Notes: generated by a model not told the origin, from the sequence alone. Positions 1-8,042 are shown, counted from the first letter of the stretch. The stretch: DNA of 64,000 nt from Acholeplasma granularum ATCC 19168 (GCF_000526235.1 NZ_JAFR01000007.1:124001-188000), one strand, 5' to 3'. Numbers and translations are program-made.

Positions 1-839
1 ATCAAATTTTTAGTAACTCCAGTATCTGATACTAATAATCCATTTTTAGTATAAGTAAGTGAGAAATCACTTATCTTAGATAATAACTTATTATTTTTTG
101 AGTATACCACAAAAGGTTGATTGACCTTCAAATCCATAAATATTAGTTTTTCAAGTCCATGAGCAAGTTTTTTTCCACGATATAAATTACCACTAGTTTC
201 TTGATCATCATAGGCATTTACATATAATAATTCTTTAATCTTCTCATAAAGTTCATCATCCGTATCATTTAAATATTCATCAGGTAATATAATTTTACTA
301 ATATAAGATGAACTAGGTCCCCTTTTTTTATAGATGCTCCACCTTGGAAATGATAAATATAAACCTTTTAAATTAAGAATGATAACAGGAATTTTAAGCA
401 TTTTGATAAGTTTTACTGTTGATTTTTGAATGGTTGAGGTCTCTCCTGTGTAGGTTGTGTTTCCTTCAGGAAAAATACCGATAGAACCGCCTTCATTAAC
501 AATTCTACGTACCTTTCTAATTGTTTCAATATCAGATACAGATTTAGATTTTTTAATGGGATTAACTAAATATTTTAGTACTCTTGATAAAAAAACTAAG
601 TTAAATATTTGCTCAGTTGCTATAAAATATACAGGAAAAGGAAAATGTAGACCCATAATAATTGGATCTAAATTAATTGTATGGTTTCCTAATATAAGAA
701 ATGGCCCCTTATTTTTAAGTGCTTTATAATGTTTAAATTTTAATTTATATTTTAATCGAATAAAAAAACTAAGCAAAGGTGATAATAATACCCTAACAGC
801 TTTATGTCTAAATTTAGTTTCTTTTGTAGCTTTTTTCAT
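1..839 (-). CDS. 1-acyl-glycerol-3-phosphate acyltransferase family (PlsC-like), partial
   Basis: Only the first 279 or so codons are present; the 3' end lies beyond the window. The family transfers an acyl chain to lysophosphatidic acid at the membrane. The acyltransferase signature is visible: NHTINLD (H-x4-D, near residue 54) and IFPEGNT (near residue 123). Two adjacent ATG codons exist (842 and 839); the second has the better spacing from AGGGAG. In many Firmicutes relatives the region after the catalytic domain is a CxxC...CxxC zinc ribbon. Here the matching stretch (after HGLEKLIF) has no cysteine as far as it can be read, unlike the paralogue at 63111. Exact substrate is uncertain. Confidence 0.8.
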   Translation of the reverse strand, partial: MKKATKETKFRHKAVRVLLSPLLSFFIRLKYKLKFKHYKALKNKGPFLILGNHTINLDPIIMGLHFPFPVYFIATEQIFNLVFLSRVLKYLVNPIKKSKSVSDIETIRKVRRIVNEGGSIGIFPEGNTTYTGETSTIQKSTVKLIKMLKIPVIILNLKGLYLSFPRWSIYKKRGPSSSYISKIILPDEYLNDTDDELYEKIKELLYVNAYDDQETSGNLYRGKKLAHGLEKLIFMDLKVNQPFVVYSKNNKLLSKISDFSLTYTKNGLLVSDTGVTKNL

Positions 840-1001
840 CATATCTCCCTGGTTGCAATAAACTATTTATCTATATGATAGCAAATTATATTTGTTTTCG
901 AAAGAAATAATGATTTTTTAAAGGAATTATTTATATTAGCTTAGTTAAATTTTATGTATATCACTCATAAATGGGAAAAATGAATCTAAGTCAATATTAA
1001 A

Positions 1002-1033
1002 TTAAAAAAGCCATATCATTTTATGATATAGCT
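1002..1033 (-). terminator. Intrinsic terminator after the RNA m5U methyltransferase operon
   Basis: An 11-bp stem (1009-1019 with 1023-1033, one G-U pair on the minus strand) and a 3-base loop are followed on the minus strand by a run of six T. It sits 25 bases past the stop of the gene ending at 1059. Confidence 0.75.
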
Positions 1034-1058
1034 TTTAGTTTGATAATGTATTAGTAAT

Positions 1059-2201
1059 CTATTTTAATTCTAACATAATAATGTTTTCTACATGTGGTGT
1101 GTAACTAAACATATCAACCGGTTGAATTTTCCTTAAAGTATAATGATTTCTAAGTTGTTTATAATCTCTTTCTTGTGTCATAGGATCACATGACACATAA
1201 ACAATTTTTTTAGGTTTAATTTTAATTATAGATTGAATAAATGATAAGCTTGCACCGTCTCTTGTTGGATCCATAATAAGTACATCTACATCTTCTTTAA
1301 AGTCTGTGATTGATTTTTCAACATCACCTAAAATAAAGTTAACATTAGTAATCTTATTTAGATTTTTATTATCAATTGCATCTTTATGAGATGACGGATT
1401 AATTTCTAATCCGTACACTGTTTTTGCATAACTAGAAGCAATTAAACTCATTGTACCAATACCTGAATAACAATCCAGTACAATGTCTTCTTTTTTAATA
1501 TCTGCAAATTCAAAAACTTTTTCATACAAATTAAACATTTGTACGGGGTTTATTTGATAAAATGCATTAGCAGAGATTTTGAATGTTAAATCACCTATTT
1601 TATCAAATATGAATCCATTTTTATATAGTATTCGTTCTTCATCTAGTAATACAAACTTCGTGTCTTTACGATGTATATTTTGAACAATGCTTTCAATTTC
1701 TGGATGTAATTCTAATAATTCTCTTATGAAGAGTTTATGATTTGGAAATGTTGAATTTTGAGTAACAATTACAACTTGAAAAGTATTAAAAGCAAATGAT
1801 TTCCTAATCATTACATGTTTAATAATACCATTACGATAATTTCTTGCATATGCTTTAAACTTATACTTTATTAATAATTTTTCTATCGAAATAAAGATAT
1901 TATCTATATCTTTATCATGTAAAAAGTGTCCTAATTTAGGTTTGATATGTTTTGTACCTTCTAAGAATAAACCTAATCTAATTTGTTGGTTATTGTTAAC
2001 ATTGATATTTGTTGCTGATAAAACTGCTTTATGTCTATAGCCTCTAGGACGATCGTTTTTAATAATCGGATCGGCTTTTTTCTTAAATAAAGTTTCTATA
2101 AAATCTTGTTTACTTTTTAGTTGTTGTTGATAAGGCATTTGATCATATTTAGTTGTTTCATGATTTTCAAATATATGTTGGTCGTTATAATCTCTACTCA
2201 T
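1059..2201 (-). CDS. RNA (uracil-5-)-methyltransferase, RlmD/TrmA/RumA family
   Basis: A 380-residue SAM-dependent m5U methyltransferase, probably acting on 23S rRNA. Visible motifs are the SAM loop DCYSGIGTMSL, MDPTRDGAS, the nucleophile motif YVSCDPMTQERDY (catalytic Cys), and HVENIIMLE near the C-terminus. Many relatives have a four-cysteine [4Fe-4S] site at the N-terminus. Here the aligned segment (KYDQMPYQQQLKSK) has none, and a TRAM domain also appears absent. It starts with an ATGA overlap with the SGNH gene upstream, so the two are probably translationally coupled; AAGGATG serves as ribosome binding site. Whether the target is U1939, U747 or tRNA U54 cannot be read from sequence. Confidence 0.88.
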   Translation of the reverse strand: MSRDYNDQHIFENHETTKYDQMPYQQQLKSKQDFIETLFKKKADPIIKNDRPRGYRHKAVLSATNINVNNNQQIRLGLFLEGTKHIKPKLGHFLHDKDIDNIFISIEKLLIKYKFKAYARNYRNGIIKHVMIRKSFAFNTFQVVIVTQNSTFPNHKLFIRELLELHPEIESIVQNIHRKDTKFVLLDEERILYKNGFIFDKIGDLTFKISANAFYQINPVQMFNLYEKVFEFADIKKEDIVLDCYSGIGTMSLIASSYAKTVYGLEINPSSHKDAIDNKNLNKITNVNFILGDVEKSITDFKEDVDVLIMDPTRDGASLSFIQSIIKIKPKKIVYVSCDPMTQERDYKQLRNHYTLRKIQPVDMFSYTPHVENIIMLELK

Positions 2202-2923
2202 TTAAGCATCCTTTTTATATCTATTTTTCTTAAGAATTTTTCCTTTAAGAAGATGTGTTTAATTTCTTTTGTTTGTTTACTCTTATATAAACTTAATGCA
2301 ACAATTGAAGCAATAATTTTTGCACCATTTGCTTTTAGGTGGGTATTATCGACTAATCCATTAGGGTAATTTTCAAATTCATTCTTATTTAGGTGCATAA
2401 ACATACGTTTTGATAAACTATCACCTAAATAATTATATAGATCAACAGTTTTTTTATAGATATCTATATGTTTAACTTTAAGATTTTTTGCTAAACTTAG
2501 TGCGGCCTTTGGATATTCATTTATTGTGTTTTTTTGCATCTTTTTTTCACTAATAAAAAATCTTCTAGAGATACTACTAAAAATAATGGGTGTTACTCCA
2601 TGTAAATGGGCTTGAAAAACATAATAGTTAATGTATTCTTGGTATGTTTTGTATGGTAATGTATATTTTTCCGGATCAATTATTTTTGAATCATTATGAC
2701 CAAATTGTATGATCAAATAATCACCTTTATTAAAGTGTTTGCTTGCATTTAAAAATAGTTGTCGGTCTTTAAATGATTTACTTGATTCACCATTTTTTGC
2801 ATGATTTAATACTTTGACATCATCAGTAAGAAAATCTTTTAGAAATTCACCCCAACCATGTTCTGGTCTTTTTGTATCCAGTTTATTTGCAGCTGTAGAA
2901 TCACCAATGATATGTATTGTCAT
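2198..2923 (-). CDS. SGNH/GDSL hydrolase, rhamnogalacturonan acetylesterase-like
   Basis: A 241-residue SGNH esterase. Block I is IIGDSTAANK (nucleophile Ser), block III is IQFGHND, and block V is DNTHL near residue 205 (catalytic Asp and His). The GDSTAA and DxTHL arrangement resembles rhamnogalacturonan acetylesterases (carbohydrate esterase family 12). No signal peptide is visible, so it probably deacetylates a small imported carbohydrate or another cytoplasmic ester; the substrate is inference. It lies in the operon 3777 to 1059 and overlaps both neighbours by 4 bases (Nudix upstream, methyltransferase downstream). Its stop codon is TGA, which supports the standard code. Confidence 0.8.
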   Translation of the reverse strand: MTIHIIGDSTAANKLDTKRPEHGWGEFLKDFLTDDVKVLNHAKNGESSKSFKDRQLFLNASKHFNKGDYLIIQFGHNDSKIIDPEKYTLPYKTYQEYINYYVFQAHLHGVTPIIFSSISRRFFISEKKMQKNTINEYPKAALSLAKNLKVKHIDIYKKTVDLYNYLGDSLSKRMFMHLNKNEFENYPNGLVDNTHLKANGAKIIASIVALSLYKSKQTKEIKHIFLKEKFLRKIDIKRMLK

Positions 2924-3330
2924 TTAATATCTAACCTTTTAGTAAGTTTTATAAATGACATTTTGTCATTATCATATGTTAAGTATTTTAATACTTGATC
3001 ATATGTGTACCACCCTGCATGTAAAATCTCAGATTCTTGAAATTTGATAATTTGATTACTTGCTTCTCCAATAAAATAATATACATCTTTATAGATGCCG
3101 TTTGGCATTAAATATGTAGTAACCTCTAGTTTATCTGATTTAAATTCAAAATGGATGCCTGTTTCTTCATATACTTCTCTTTTTGCTGTATCCATTATTG
3201 ATTCATTTTTTTCAATGTGTCCTTTAGGAAATGAGAAATGTTTTCCATTTTTATTTTGGATTAATAAATAAAGAAATTTATCTTCCACTTTTGTATAGAC
3301 GACTGCGCCAGCTGAAACTTCTTTAACCAT
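2920..3330 (-). CDS. Nudix hydrolase, Ap4A hydrolase-like
   Basis: A 136-residue Nudix protein. The Nudix box fits G-x5-E-x7-REUxEExGU exactly: GHIEKNE, seven residues, then REVYEETGI (about residues 40-62). The Glu cluster binds the divalent metal and the enzyme cleaves a nucleoside diphosphate linked to another group. The N-terminus (EVSAGAVVYTK) and the short length resemble bacterial diadenosine-polyphosphate hydrolases, but the substrate is not certain. It abuts the membrane-protein gene upstream and overlaps the SGNH gene by 4 bases, so it is an internal operon gene. Confidence 0.88.
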   Translation of the reverse strand: MVKEVSAGAVVYTKVEDKFLYLLIQNKNGKHFSFPKGHIEKNESIMDTAKREVYEETGIHFEFKSDKLEVTTYLMPNGIYKDVYYFIGEASNQIIKFQESEILHAGWYTYDQVLKYLTYDNDKMSFIKLTKRLDIK

Positions 3331-3777
3331 TTATTTTATCCTTTCATTTAATATTTTTAAAATGTTATGTTTAGTTCTTTTAGTAAAATACTTTAAATTG
3401 ATGACATCTTCATCATCACCAAACCATTGAATTCTTAATTGATTTTTGGTTTCATCATAATAGTATGATTTGATGTTAATAAATAGTATCGTGTTTTTTT
3501 CAAAATTCATAAAAACTATTTTTAACCACTCATTATTTAATTCTTTTAATCCATAAGAGATACTATCATTTGTGATAATTATATTATCTTTACGAATAAT
3601 TCTACTTCCAATACTATAAACCAATATTAATGCTAACACAAAAAGTGTAAGAATATTTAATAAGAGTTCATTTTTTTCATTATATGCAATATATATTCCG
3701 ATTCCTGATAGAACAAAAAATGGTATAAACCAAGATATGAATTTGTAGAGTTGTTTTGTTGGCATAAAAATTTTCAT
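3331..3777 (-). CDS. Small membrane protein of unknown function
   Basis: A 148-residue protein I do not recognise. Two hydrophobic helices occupy about residues 10-32 and 38-58, followed by a basic stretch (GSRIIRKD) and a soluble, strand-rich tail with an aromatic run (KSYYYDE). The two-helix-plus-strand layout is reminiscent of membrane PH-like proteins, but no motif proves it. It is the first gene of a tightly packed operon with Nudix, SGNH hydrolase and RNA methyltransferase, just downstream of the mhq-operon terminator. GAGGT precedes the ATG. Confidence 0.6.
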   Translation of the reverse strand: MKIFMPTKQLYKFISWFIPFFVLSGIGIYIAYNEKNELLLNILTLFVLALILVYSIGSRIIRKDNIIITNDSISYGLKELNNEWLKIVFMNFEKNTILFINIKSYYYDETKNQLRIQWFGDDEDVINLKYFTKRTKHNILKILNERIK

Positions 3778-3806
3778 TGTTTTTTACCTCATATCCATTA
3801 TAAAGC

Positions 3807-3831
3807 AAAAAGAGTCAAAAAGACTCTTTTT
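3807..3831. terminator. Terminator at the end of the Mhq-like operon
   Basis: A 10-bp stem (3807-3816 with 3822-3831) with a 5-base loop and T runs on both strands. The stop codon of the minus-strand carboxylesterase (3815-3817) lies inside the stem, so its last codons help form the hairpin. Confidence 0.75.
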
Positions 3832-4429
3832 TAGTAAGTTTTGAAAGCCATGTTCTTAAATCATTAAGTACTGTTTCATTAATTTGATGTCCTAGGTGAT
3901 GTTTATGAACATAAACGTTTGCATTTGCATTTTTAAGTTTTTCTATTAATATGTCATTTTCTTTGTTTTTAACATAAGGATCATTATCTGATGTTGCAAT
4001 AAATATATTAACACCTTTTAAATCTTTAAAATCAACATTAGGTTGTAATAAGACAGGGCTTAAAAGTACTGCTGTTTTAATTAAGGGACCATCAAGTTGT
4101 AGGAGGGATTCTAATATATTAGCTCCATTTGAAAATCCAAGACCGATTATATTATCAATATTTAGCTTATATGATTCTTTTGACGTTACAATAAACTCTT
4201 TTAAGTTATTTGTTTCTTCTATAAGATTTGGTATATCGTAATTGCCCATACCATGTCTTTTAAAGAATCTATTTAGTCCATTTTCATTTACATTACCACG
4301 AGGTGATAAGATATTATAATTAGGATTTAAGTAGTTTACTAATGGTATGAGATCATTTTCATCTGCACCAGTACCGTGAAGTGTTAAAAAAGTATAATTA
4401 GCATTTTTATCTATATATATATGTTTCAA
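3815..4429 (-). CDS. Alpha/beta hydrolase, phospholipase/carboxylesterase family (MhqD-like)
   Basis: A 204-residue esterase of the YpiB/MhqD carboxylesterase type. The nucleophile elbow is LGFSNGAN (Ser near residue 99), the acid is in TSDNDPYV and the His in HLGHQI; an HGTGADEND segment near residue 20 forms the oxyanion loop. In Bacillus, mhqD sits with ring-cleaving dioxygenases in quinone-inducible operons, and the same neighbours occur here. The start is TTG, directly after the TAA of the MarR gene; GGAGG eight bases upstream supports it and no in-frame ATG is near. The stop is TGA, within the terminator hairpin. The natural ester substrate is unknown. Confidence 0.8.
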   Translation of the reverse strand: MKHIYIDKNANYTFLTLHGTGADENDLIPLVNYLNPNYNILSPRGNVNENGLNRFFKRHGMGNYDIPNLIEETNNLKEFIVTSKESYKLNIDNIIGLGFSNGANILESLLQLDGPLIKTAVLLSPVLLQPNVDFKDLKGVNIFIATSDNDPYVKNKENDILIEKLKNANANVYVHKHHLGHQINETVLNDLRTWLSKLTKKESF

Positions 4430-4870
4430 TTATAAATCCTCCATATCTATTGCGTGATATCCTAACTTTTTAAGTAATGCATTAAGTGTTTGTTTTTCTT
4501 CGTTGGTTAAAATTTCAAATACATTTTCCATTACCTTATAGTGATTTGGAAAAATTTCATCAGCCTTTATATGCCCTTTTTCTGATAAATCTACATAAAA
4601 TGTTCGTTTATCATCTGCATCTTGAATACGGTTAATGTAACCTTTTTCTTCTAGTTTATCTAGTACATAAGTCATTGAAGAATTTGGAATTAAAACGGCT
4701 TGACACATGCTTTGAACAGGCATTTTACCTTTGTGATATAAAACTTCAAGCGCAGCAAACTCATTAACTGTAAGTTGATAATTTCTAACATCTTTTTTGA
4801 CTAAACTCTCAATAGCTTGATGTGTTCTAAAAAGAATTGTCATTGTTTTAAGATTAGGTTTTTGTTTCAT
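4430..4870 (-). CDS. MarR family regulator, MhqR-like
   Basis: A 146-residue MarR winged-helix protein. The DNA-binding region covers about residues 28-100, with recognition helix around AVLIPNSSMTYVLDKLEEKG and wing DADDKRTFYVDLSEKG. It lies between the second dioxygenase (11-base gap) and the carboxylesterase (abutting), the gene content of methylhydroquinone-resistance operons controlled by MhqR. It therefore probably represses its own operon through the palindrome at 7092-7109. One Cys occurs in the HTH region (MCQAV); redox or quinone sensing through it is possible but unproven. Confidence 0.85.
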   Translation of the reverse strand: MKQKPNLKTMTILFRTHQAIESLVKKDVRNYQLTVNEFAALEVLYHKGKMPVQSMCQAVLIPNSSMTYVLDKLEEKGYINRIQDADDKRTFYVDLSEKGHIKADEIFPNHYKVMENVFEILTNEEKQTLNALLKKLGYHAIDMEDL

Positions 4871-4881
4871 ATTATCACCTT

Positions 4882-5868
4882 CTACAAGTATTCTTTTTCG
4901 AATACTTTTGTACTTCTTACTGTATCAAAATGTTTAACAACACTTTCAACATAAGCACGTTGATTGATAAACCTTGGTGGTAATGCAAGTTTTTCACCTA
5001 ATATTTCATAAGTTTCCTCATGATCAATAAATCCTGGTTCATCTGTTGCAAGTTCAAATAAAATTCCTGGATATAATCTAGTGTATACAGATTCAAAGTA
5101 GTAACGGTCAACATAACCTGAGTGTGGAGCACCTAATTTTGATAGGTGGTCTGCCCATTCATCTAAGGATTTTCTATTTTTCGCTCTAAATGCTAGATGG
5201 TGTACACCACCATATCCTTGAGTACCTTGAGGAAGTAGGGCACTTTCTTCAACAATTACGGATGCACCATTACCACCTTCACCGGTTTCAAATAAATGAA
5301 GTGATCCTTCTTTTTTTACAAATCTAAAATTAAATACTTGAGTTAAAATGTTTTTCATAGATTCATAGCGGTTAACAGTTAAGTAAACTGGTCCAAGCCC
5401 GTATATACCAAACTCATTTGGGACGGGTCCTTTAAGCCAAGGTGTACCTGGCTTTACACCTTTATCATGTTCATCTGAAAATAGTGCGTAAGGTTGTTCG
5501 TCAAAGTCATAAAAGTATATTACTTTTTTACCAAAGACTTCTCTAATACCTTGGTGTTTTACTTGATATTTATCAAATCTTTTAATCCAATAATTTAGTG
5601 CTTCATCACTAGGTACTCTAAATCCACTTCGAGATATTTCATTTGTACCATGTTTTGCTTGAGGTATTCCTTGAAAATCAAAGAAAGTAATATCAGTTCC
5701 TGGACTACCTAAATCATCGGCAAAGAATAGGTGATATGTATTAATATCATCTTGATTCACAGTCTTTTTAACTAAGCGTAACCCTAATATATTTGTATAA
5801 AAATCATATATTTTTGGTGCACTAGATGTAATTGCTGTAATATGGTGAATACCTAGTAAATCAGTCAT
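4882..5868 (-). CDS. Ring-cleaving dioxygenase, VOC superfamily (MhqA/MhqO-like)
   Basis: A 328-residue protein with two vicinal-oxygen-chelate (glyoxalase/extradiol dioxygenase) modules. It starts LGIHHITAITSSAPKIYDFY (metal-binding His of module 1). Module 2 shows GVHHLAFRA near residue 220 and the metal Glu in GILFELATDEPGF near residue 272. This H...H...E set is typical of hydroquinone-type ring-cleaving dioxygenases. It overlaps the preceding dioxygenase gene by 8 bases and GAGGG precedes its ATG. It is a paralogue of that gene without the C-terminal extension. Substrate (quinone or hydroquinone) is inferred from family and neighbours. Confidence 0.85.
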   Translation of the reverse strand: MTDLLGIHHITAITSSAPKIYDFYTNILGLRLVKKTVNQDDINTYHLFFADDLGSPGTDITFFDFQGIPQAKHGTNEISRSGFRVPSDEALNYWIKRFDKYQVKHQGIREVFGKKVIYFYDFDEQPYALFSDEHDKGVKPGTPWLKGPVPNEFGIYGLGPVYLTVNRYESMKNILTQVFNFRFVKKEGSLHLFETGEGGNGASVIVEESALLPQGTQGYGGVHHLAFRAKNRKSLDEWADHLSKLGAPHSGYVDRYYFESVYTRLYPGILFELATDEPGFIDHEETYEILGEKLALPPRFINQRAYVESVVKHFDTVRSTKVFEKEYL

Positions 5869-7057
5869 TTTTTATACCCTCTTTTTTCTTTAGATTAACG
5901 TAATTTCCGTTTTCATCTTCTACAGATAAACTATTTAAATTATTTTCTAGTGTACCTCTTATATTCTTTAAATATTTTTTTCGTAGTATTTCTCTGTCAC
6001 TTAATTCTTCTTTACTCAACTTTCTTACCTTAGATTCTCTTGCATAATAATTTATTTTTTCAAGTAACTCTTGGTGTGCCTTCCAAATTAAATATTCTTC
6101 TTTGTTTTGGTATGGATAGTCTCTTAGTTCTTTAATTGGACGAATAAATAATGGCATCAATTTAGTTTCCACTTCACTTCTTAGGTTTTCAAAATGTGGT
6201 GGCATAAATAGTTTTGGTTCTTCTAAATATGGGCTATCTTGTTCAAATCCTGGTGTATTTGTAGCAAGTTCGATAATTGTACCACCTGGTTCTCTAAAGT
6301 AGATAGATTTGAAGAATTTTCTATCTTTAACACCTGTTATATGATATCCTTTTTCTTCAAAGTATGTCTTCCATGATTCAATTTCTGTTTCATTTACACC
6401 AAAAGCAATATGATGAACAGATCCAGCACCCATTTTAGACTGTCCCATACTTTTTTTATATAAATCTACATATCTTCCAAGCTCTTGATCACTTTCAAAA
6501 CGTATATATAAGTCATTTTCTTCAACTAATTTTAGTTTTAAATCATCTAATAGGAATGATTTTGTACCTAATACATTACTACTATATAATACAGCTCCAA
6601 AAAAACCTTTAATTGCTACATCTTTTGTAACACCATTAAATTCAAAGTTATTCATTGGTCCAAAATCAGTTTCAACTAATTCATTTTTTATTCCATGGGG
6701 ATCAACAAACTGTAAAAACTTATCATTAAAGCGTGTAATTTCATTATATTTAATACCGAAATTATTAAATCTATCTTTCCAAAAATCCATGGATCCTACT
6801 GGAATCATATAACTTGTAACTCCTACCTGACCATCTCCAACCATACCTTCTTTATATGTGTTTGGCCATGGAAAAAAAGTAATTGCACTTCCTGTTTGTG
6901 CATCATCATTACCAAAGTATAGATGATAGACTTGATGATCATCAAAATTTAAAGTTTTTTTAATTAATTTTAGTCCAAGTACACCTGCATAAAAATCTAT
7001 ATTTTCTTGTGCATGCCATACGATAGTTGATATATGATGAATTCCTGTTACTTTCAT
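5861..7057 (-). CDS. Ring-cleaving dioxygenase (VOC, MhqA-like) fused to a C-terminal DUF896/YnzC-like domain
   Basis: A 398-residue protein, first gene of the Mhq-like operon. Residues 1-305 or so are a two-module VOC dioxygenase: KVTGIHHISTIVWHAQENID at the N-terminus, SVHHIAFGV near residue 215 and GTIIELATNTPGF for the metal ligands. Relatives usually end near residue 315-330. Here about 74 further residues follow, containing KLSKEELSDREILRKKYLK and SVEDENGNYVNLK, which match the pattern of the small Firmicutes protein YnzC (DUF896). I place the start at 7057, where AAGGAG precedes ATG; an ATG 60 bases upstream would lie across the promoter and operator. Confidence 0.85.
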   Translation of the reverse strand: MKVTGIHHISTIVWHAQENIDFYAGVLGLKLIKKTLNFDDHQVYHLYFGNDDAQTGSAITFFPWPNTYKEGMVGDGQVGVTSYMIPVGSMDFWKDRFNNFGIKYNEITRFNDKFLQFVDPHGIKNELVETDFGPMNNFEFNGVTKDVAIKGFFGAVLYSSNVLGTKSFLLDDLKLKLVEENDLYIRFESDQELGRYVDLYKKSMGQSKMGAGSVHHIAFGVNETEIESWKTYFEEKGYHITGVKDRKFFKSIYFREPGGTIIELATNTPGFEQDSPYLEEPKLFMPPHFENLRSEVETKLMPLFIRPIKELRDYPYQNKEEYLIWKAHQELLEKINYYARESKVRKLSKEELSDREILRKKYLKNIRGTLENNLNSLSVEDENGNYVNLKKKEGIKND

Positions 7058-7087
7058 ATTATCTAATCTCCTTATTGATATGGTTAC

Positions 7088-7116
7088 ATTATATTTCGAA
7101 TCCGAAATAATTTCCA
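7088..7116 (-). promoter_or_regulatory. Promoter of the Mhq-like operon
   Basis: TGGAAA (7116-7111) and TATAAT (7093-7088) on the minus strand are 17 bases apart. The spacer is almost entirely filled by the palindrome at 7092-7109, a repressor-blocking arrangement. Confidence 0.6.
7092..7109. promoter_or_regulatory. Probable MhqR-type operator (18-bp palindrome)
   Basis: TATTTCG-AATC-CGAAATA: perfect 7-base arms around a 4-base centre, lying between the -35 and -10 of the operon that encodes the MarR protein. From memory it resembles the Bacillus MhqR box (a palindrome centred on CGAATTCG); that similarity needs checking. Confidence 0.65.
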
Positions 7117-7141
7117 TGAATATGCTTTTTTTGGTAAATTG

Positions 7142-7150
7142 TGGTATAAT
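7142..7150 (+). promoter_or_regulatory. Extended -10 promoter for the esterase gene at 7299
   Basis: TGGTATAAT fits TGnTATAAT. It would leave a leader of about 140 bases before the ATG at 7299, in which I see no clear fold; a nearer promoter cannot be excluded. Confidence 0.45.
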
Positions 7151-7298
7151 AATAAAGAATTCAGTACTTTTTTAAATGTTTTTATCTTAATTAATAAATT
7201 GATATTTATAAATTTAGTTAAATTAATCAATTATTATCCTATAAATTTTTAGATTATAAGACTATTAAGTACGAATAAATTATTAAGGAGTGTATTAA

Positions 7299-8042
7299 AT
7301 GGAAATCAATTTGACAAGTTATATGACTCTTGAAACTTATGAAAATAGTCTAATAAATGATGAGGTTTTAACATACCGTGTATTTATCCCTAAAGTTAAA
7401 AGACGTAAGTATAAAGCTTTTATCTTTTTACATGGTAGTGGACAAAGAGGGGATGACGGTATTAGTCATATACAAAGTAATGCTAAAATACTTAATTACA
7501 TTATTGAACATCCTATCTACGGTAAAGAGACTATAATCATAGCACCTCAACTTCCTAGTGAACAGTCCTGGGTTGATTTAGATGCACTTAAAAATGGGAC
7601 TTATGATTTTAAAAGCAATTATTCAAATCCTCAACAATTATTATTTAATGAGTTTTTAGATAAAGAATTAACCAAAAAATTTAAAATAGATCCTCAATTT
7701 ATTTATATAGGCGGAATTTCAATGGGCGGTGCAGCAACTATAGACTTTATAAGTCGATTCCCATCTAAATTTGCTGCTGCTATATCAATTTGTGGAACAC
7801 TTGACCTAAATCAAATTAAACTCCTTAGAAGAACGCCTCTTTGGTTATTCCACTCATCTGATGATCCTGTGGTCAACCATTTACCGTTTAAAAAAGGATA
7901 TGAGTTACTCACCGAACTTGGTGCAGACATAAATTATACCGAGTTTAAAAATACAGGACATGCTGTGTGGGATAAAGCATATGAAGAGCCTGGTTTAATT
8001 GATTGGATATTTTCAAAGAAAAAAATAATGCCGAGATTTTAA
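7299..8042 (+). CDS. Alpha/beta hydrolase, putative esterase/peptidase (COG4099-like)
   Basis: A 247-residue alpha/beta hydrolase with no signal peptide. The oxyanion region is FIFLHGSGQRGDDG (about residues 41-54), the nucleophile elbow is GGISMGGAAT (Ser near residue 142), the acid is in HSSDDPVV and the His in NTGHAVWD. The sequence resembles predicted cytosolic esterases related to feruloyl/PHB depolymerases; the substrate is unknown. AAGGAG precedes the ATG. It is transcribed divergently from the mhq operon across a 240-base gap and is monocistronic, with the terminator hairpin starting in its last codons. Confidence 0.78.
   Translation: MEINLTSYMTLETYENSLINDEVLTYRVFIPKVKRRKYKAFIFLHGSGQRGDDGISHIQSNAKILNYIIEHPIYGKETIIIAPQLPSEQSWVDLDALKNGTYDFKSNYSNPQQLLFNEFLDKELTKKFKIDPQFIYIGGISMGGAATIDFISRFPSKFAAAISICGTLDLNQIKLLRRTPLWLFHSSDDPVVNHLPFKKGYELLTELGADINYTEFKNTGHAVWDKAYEEPGLIDWIFSKKKIMPRF

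Noticed and set aside
457-729. A 90-codon open frame on the plus strand
   Set aside because: Antisense to the acyltransferase at 1-839, whose frame is clearly coding (H-x4-D and FPEG motifs).
7058-7117. A 20-codon extension of the fused dioxygenase
   Set aside because: It overlaps the promoter and operator and lies upstream of the AAGGAG site; VOC similarity begins at KVTGIHH.
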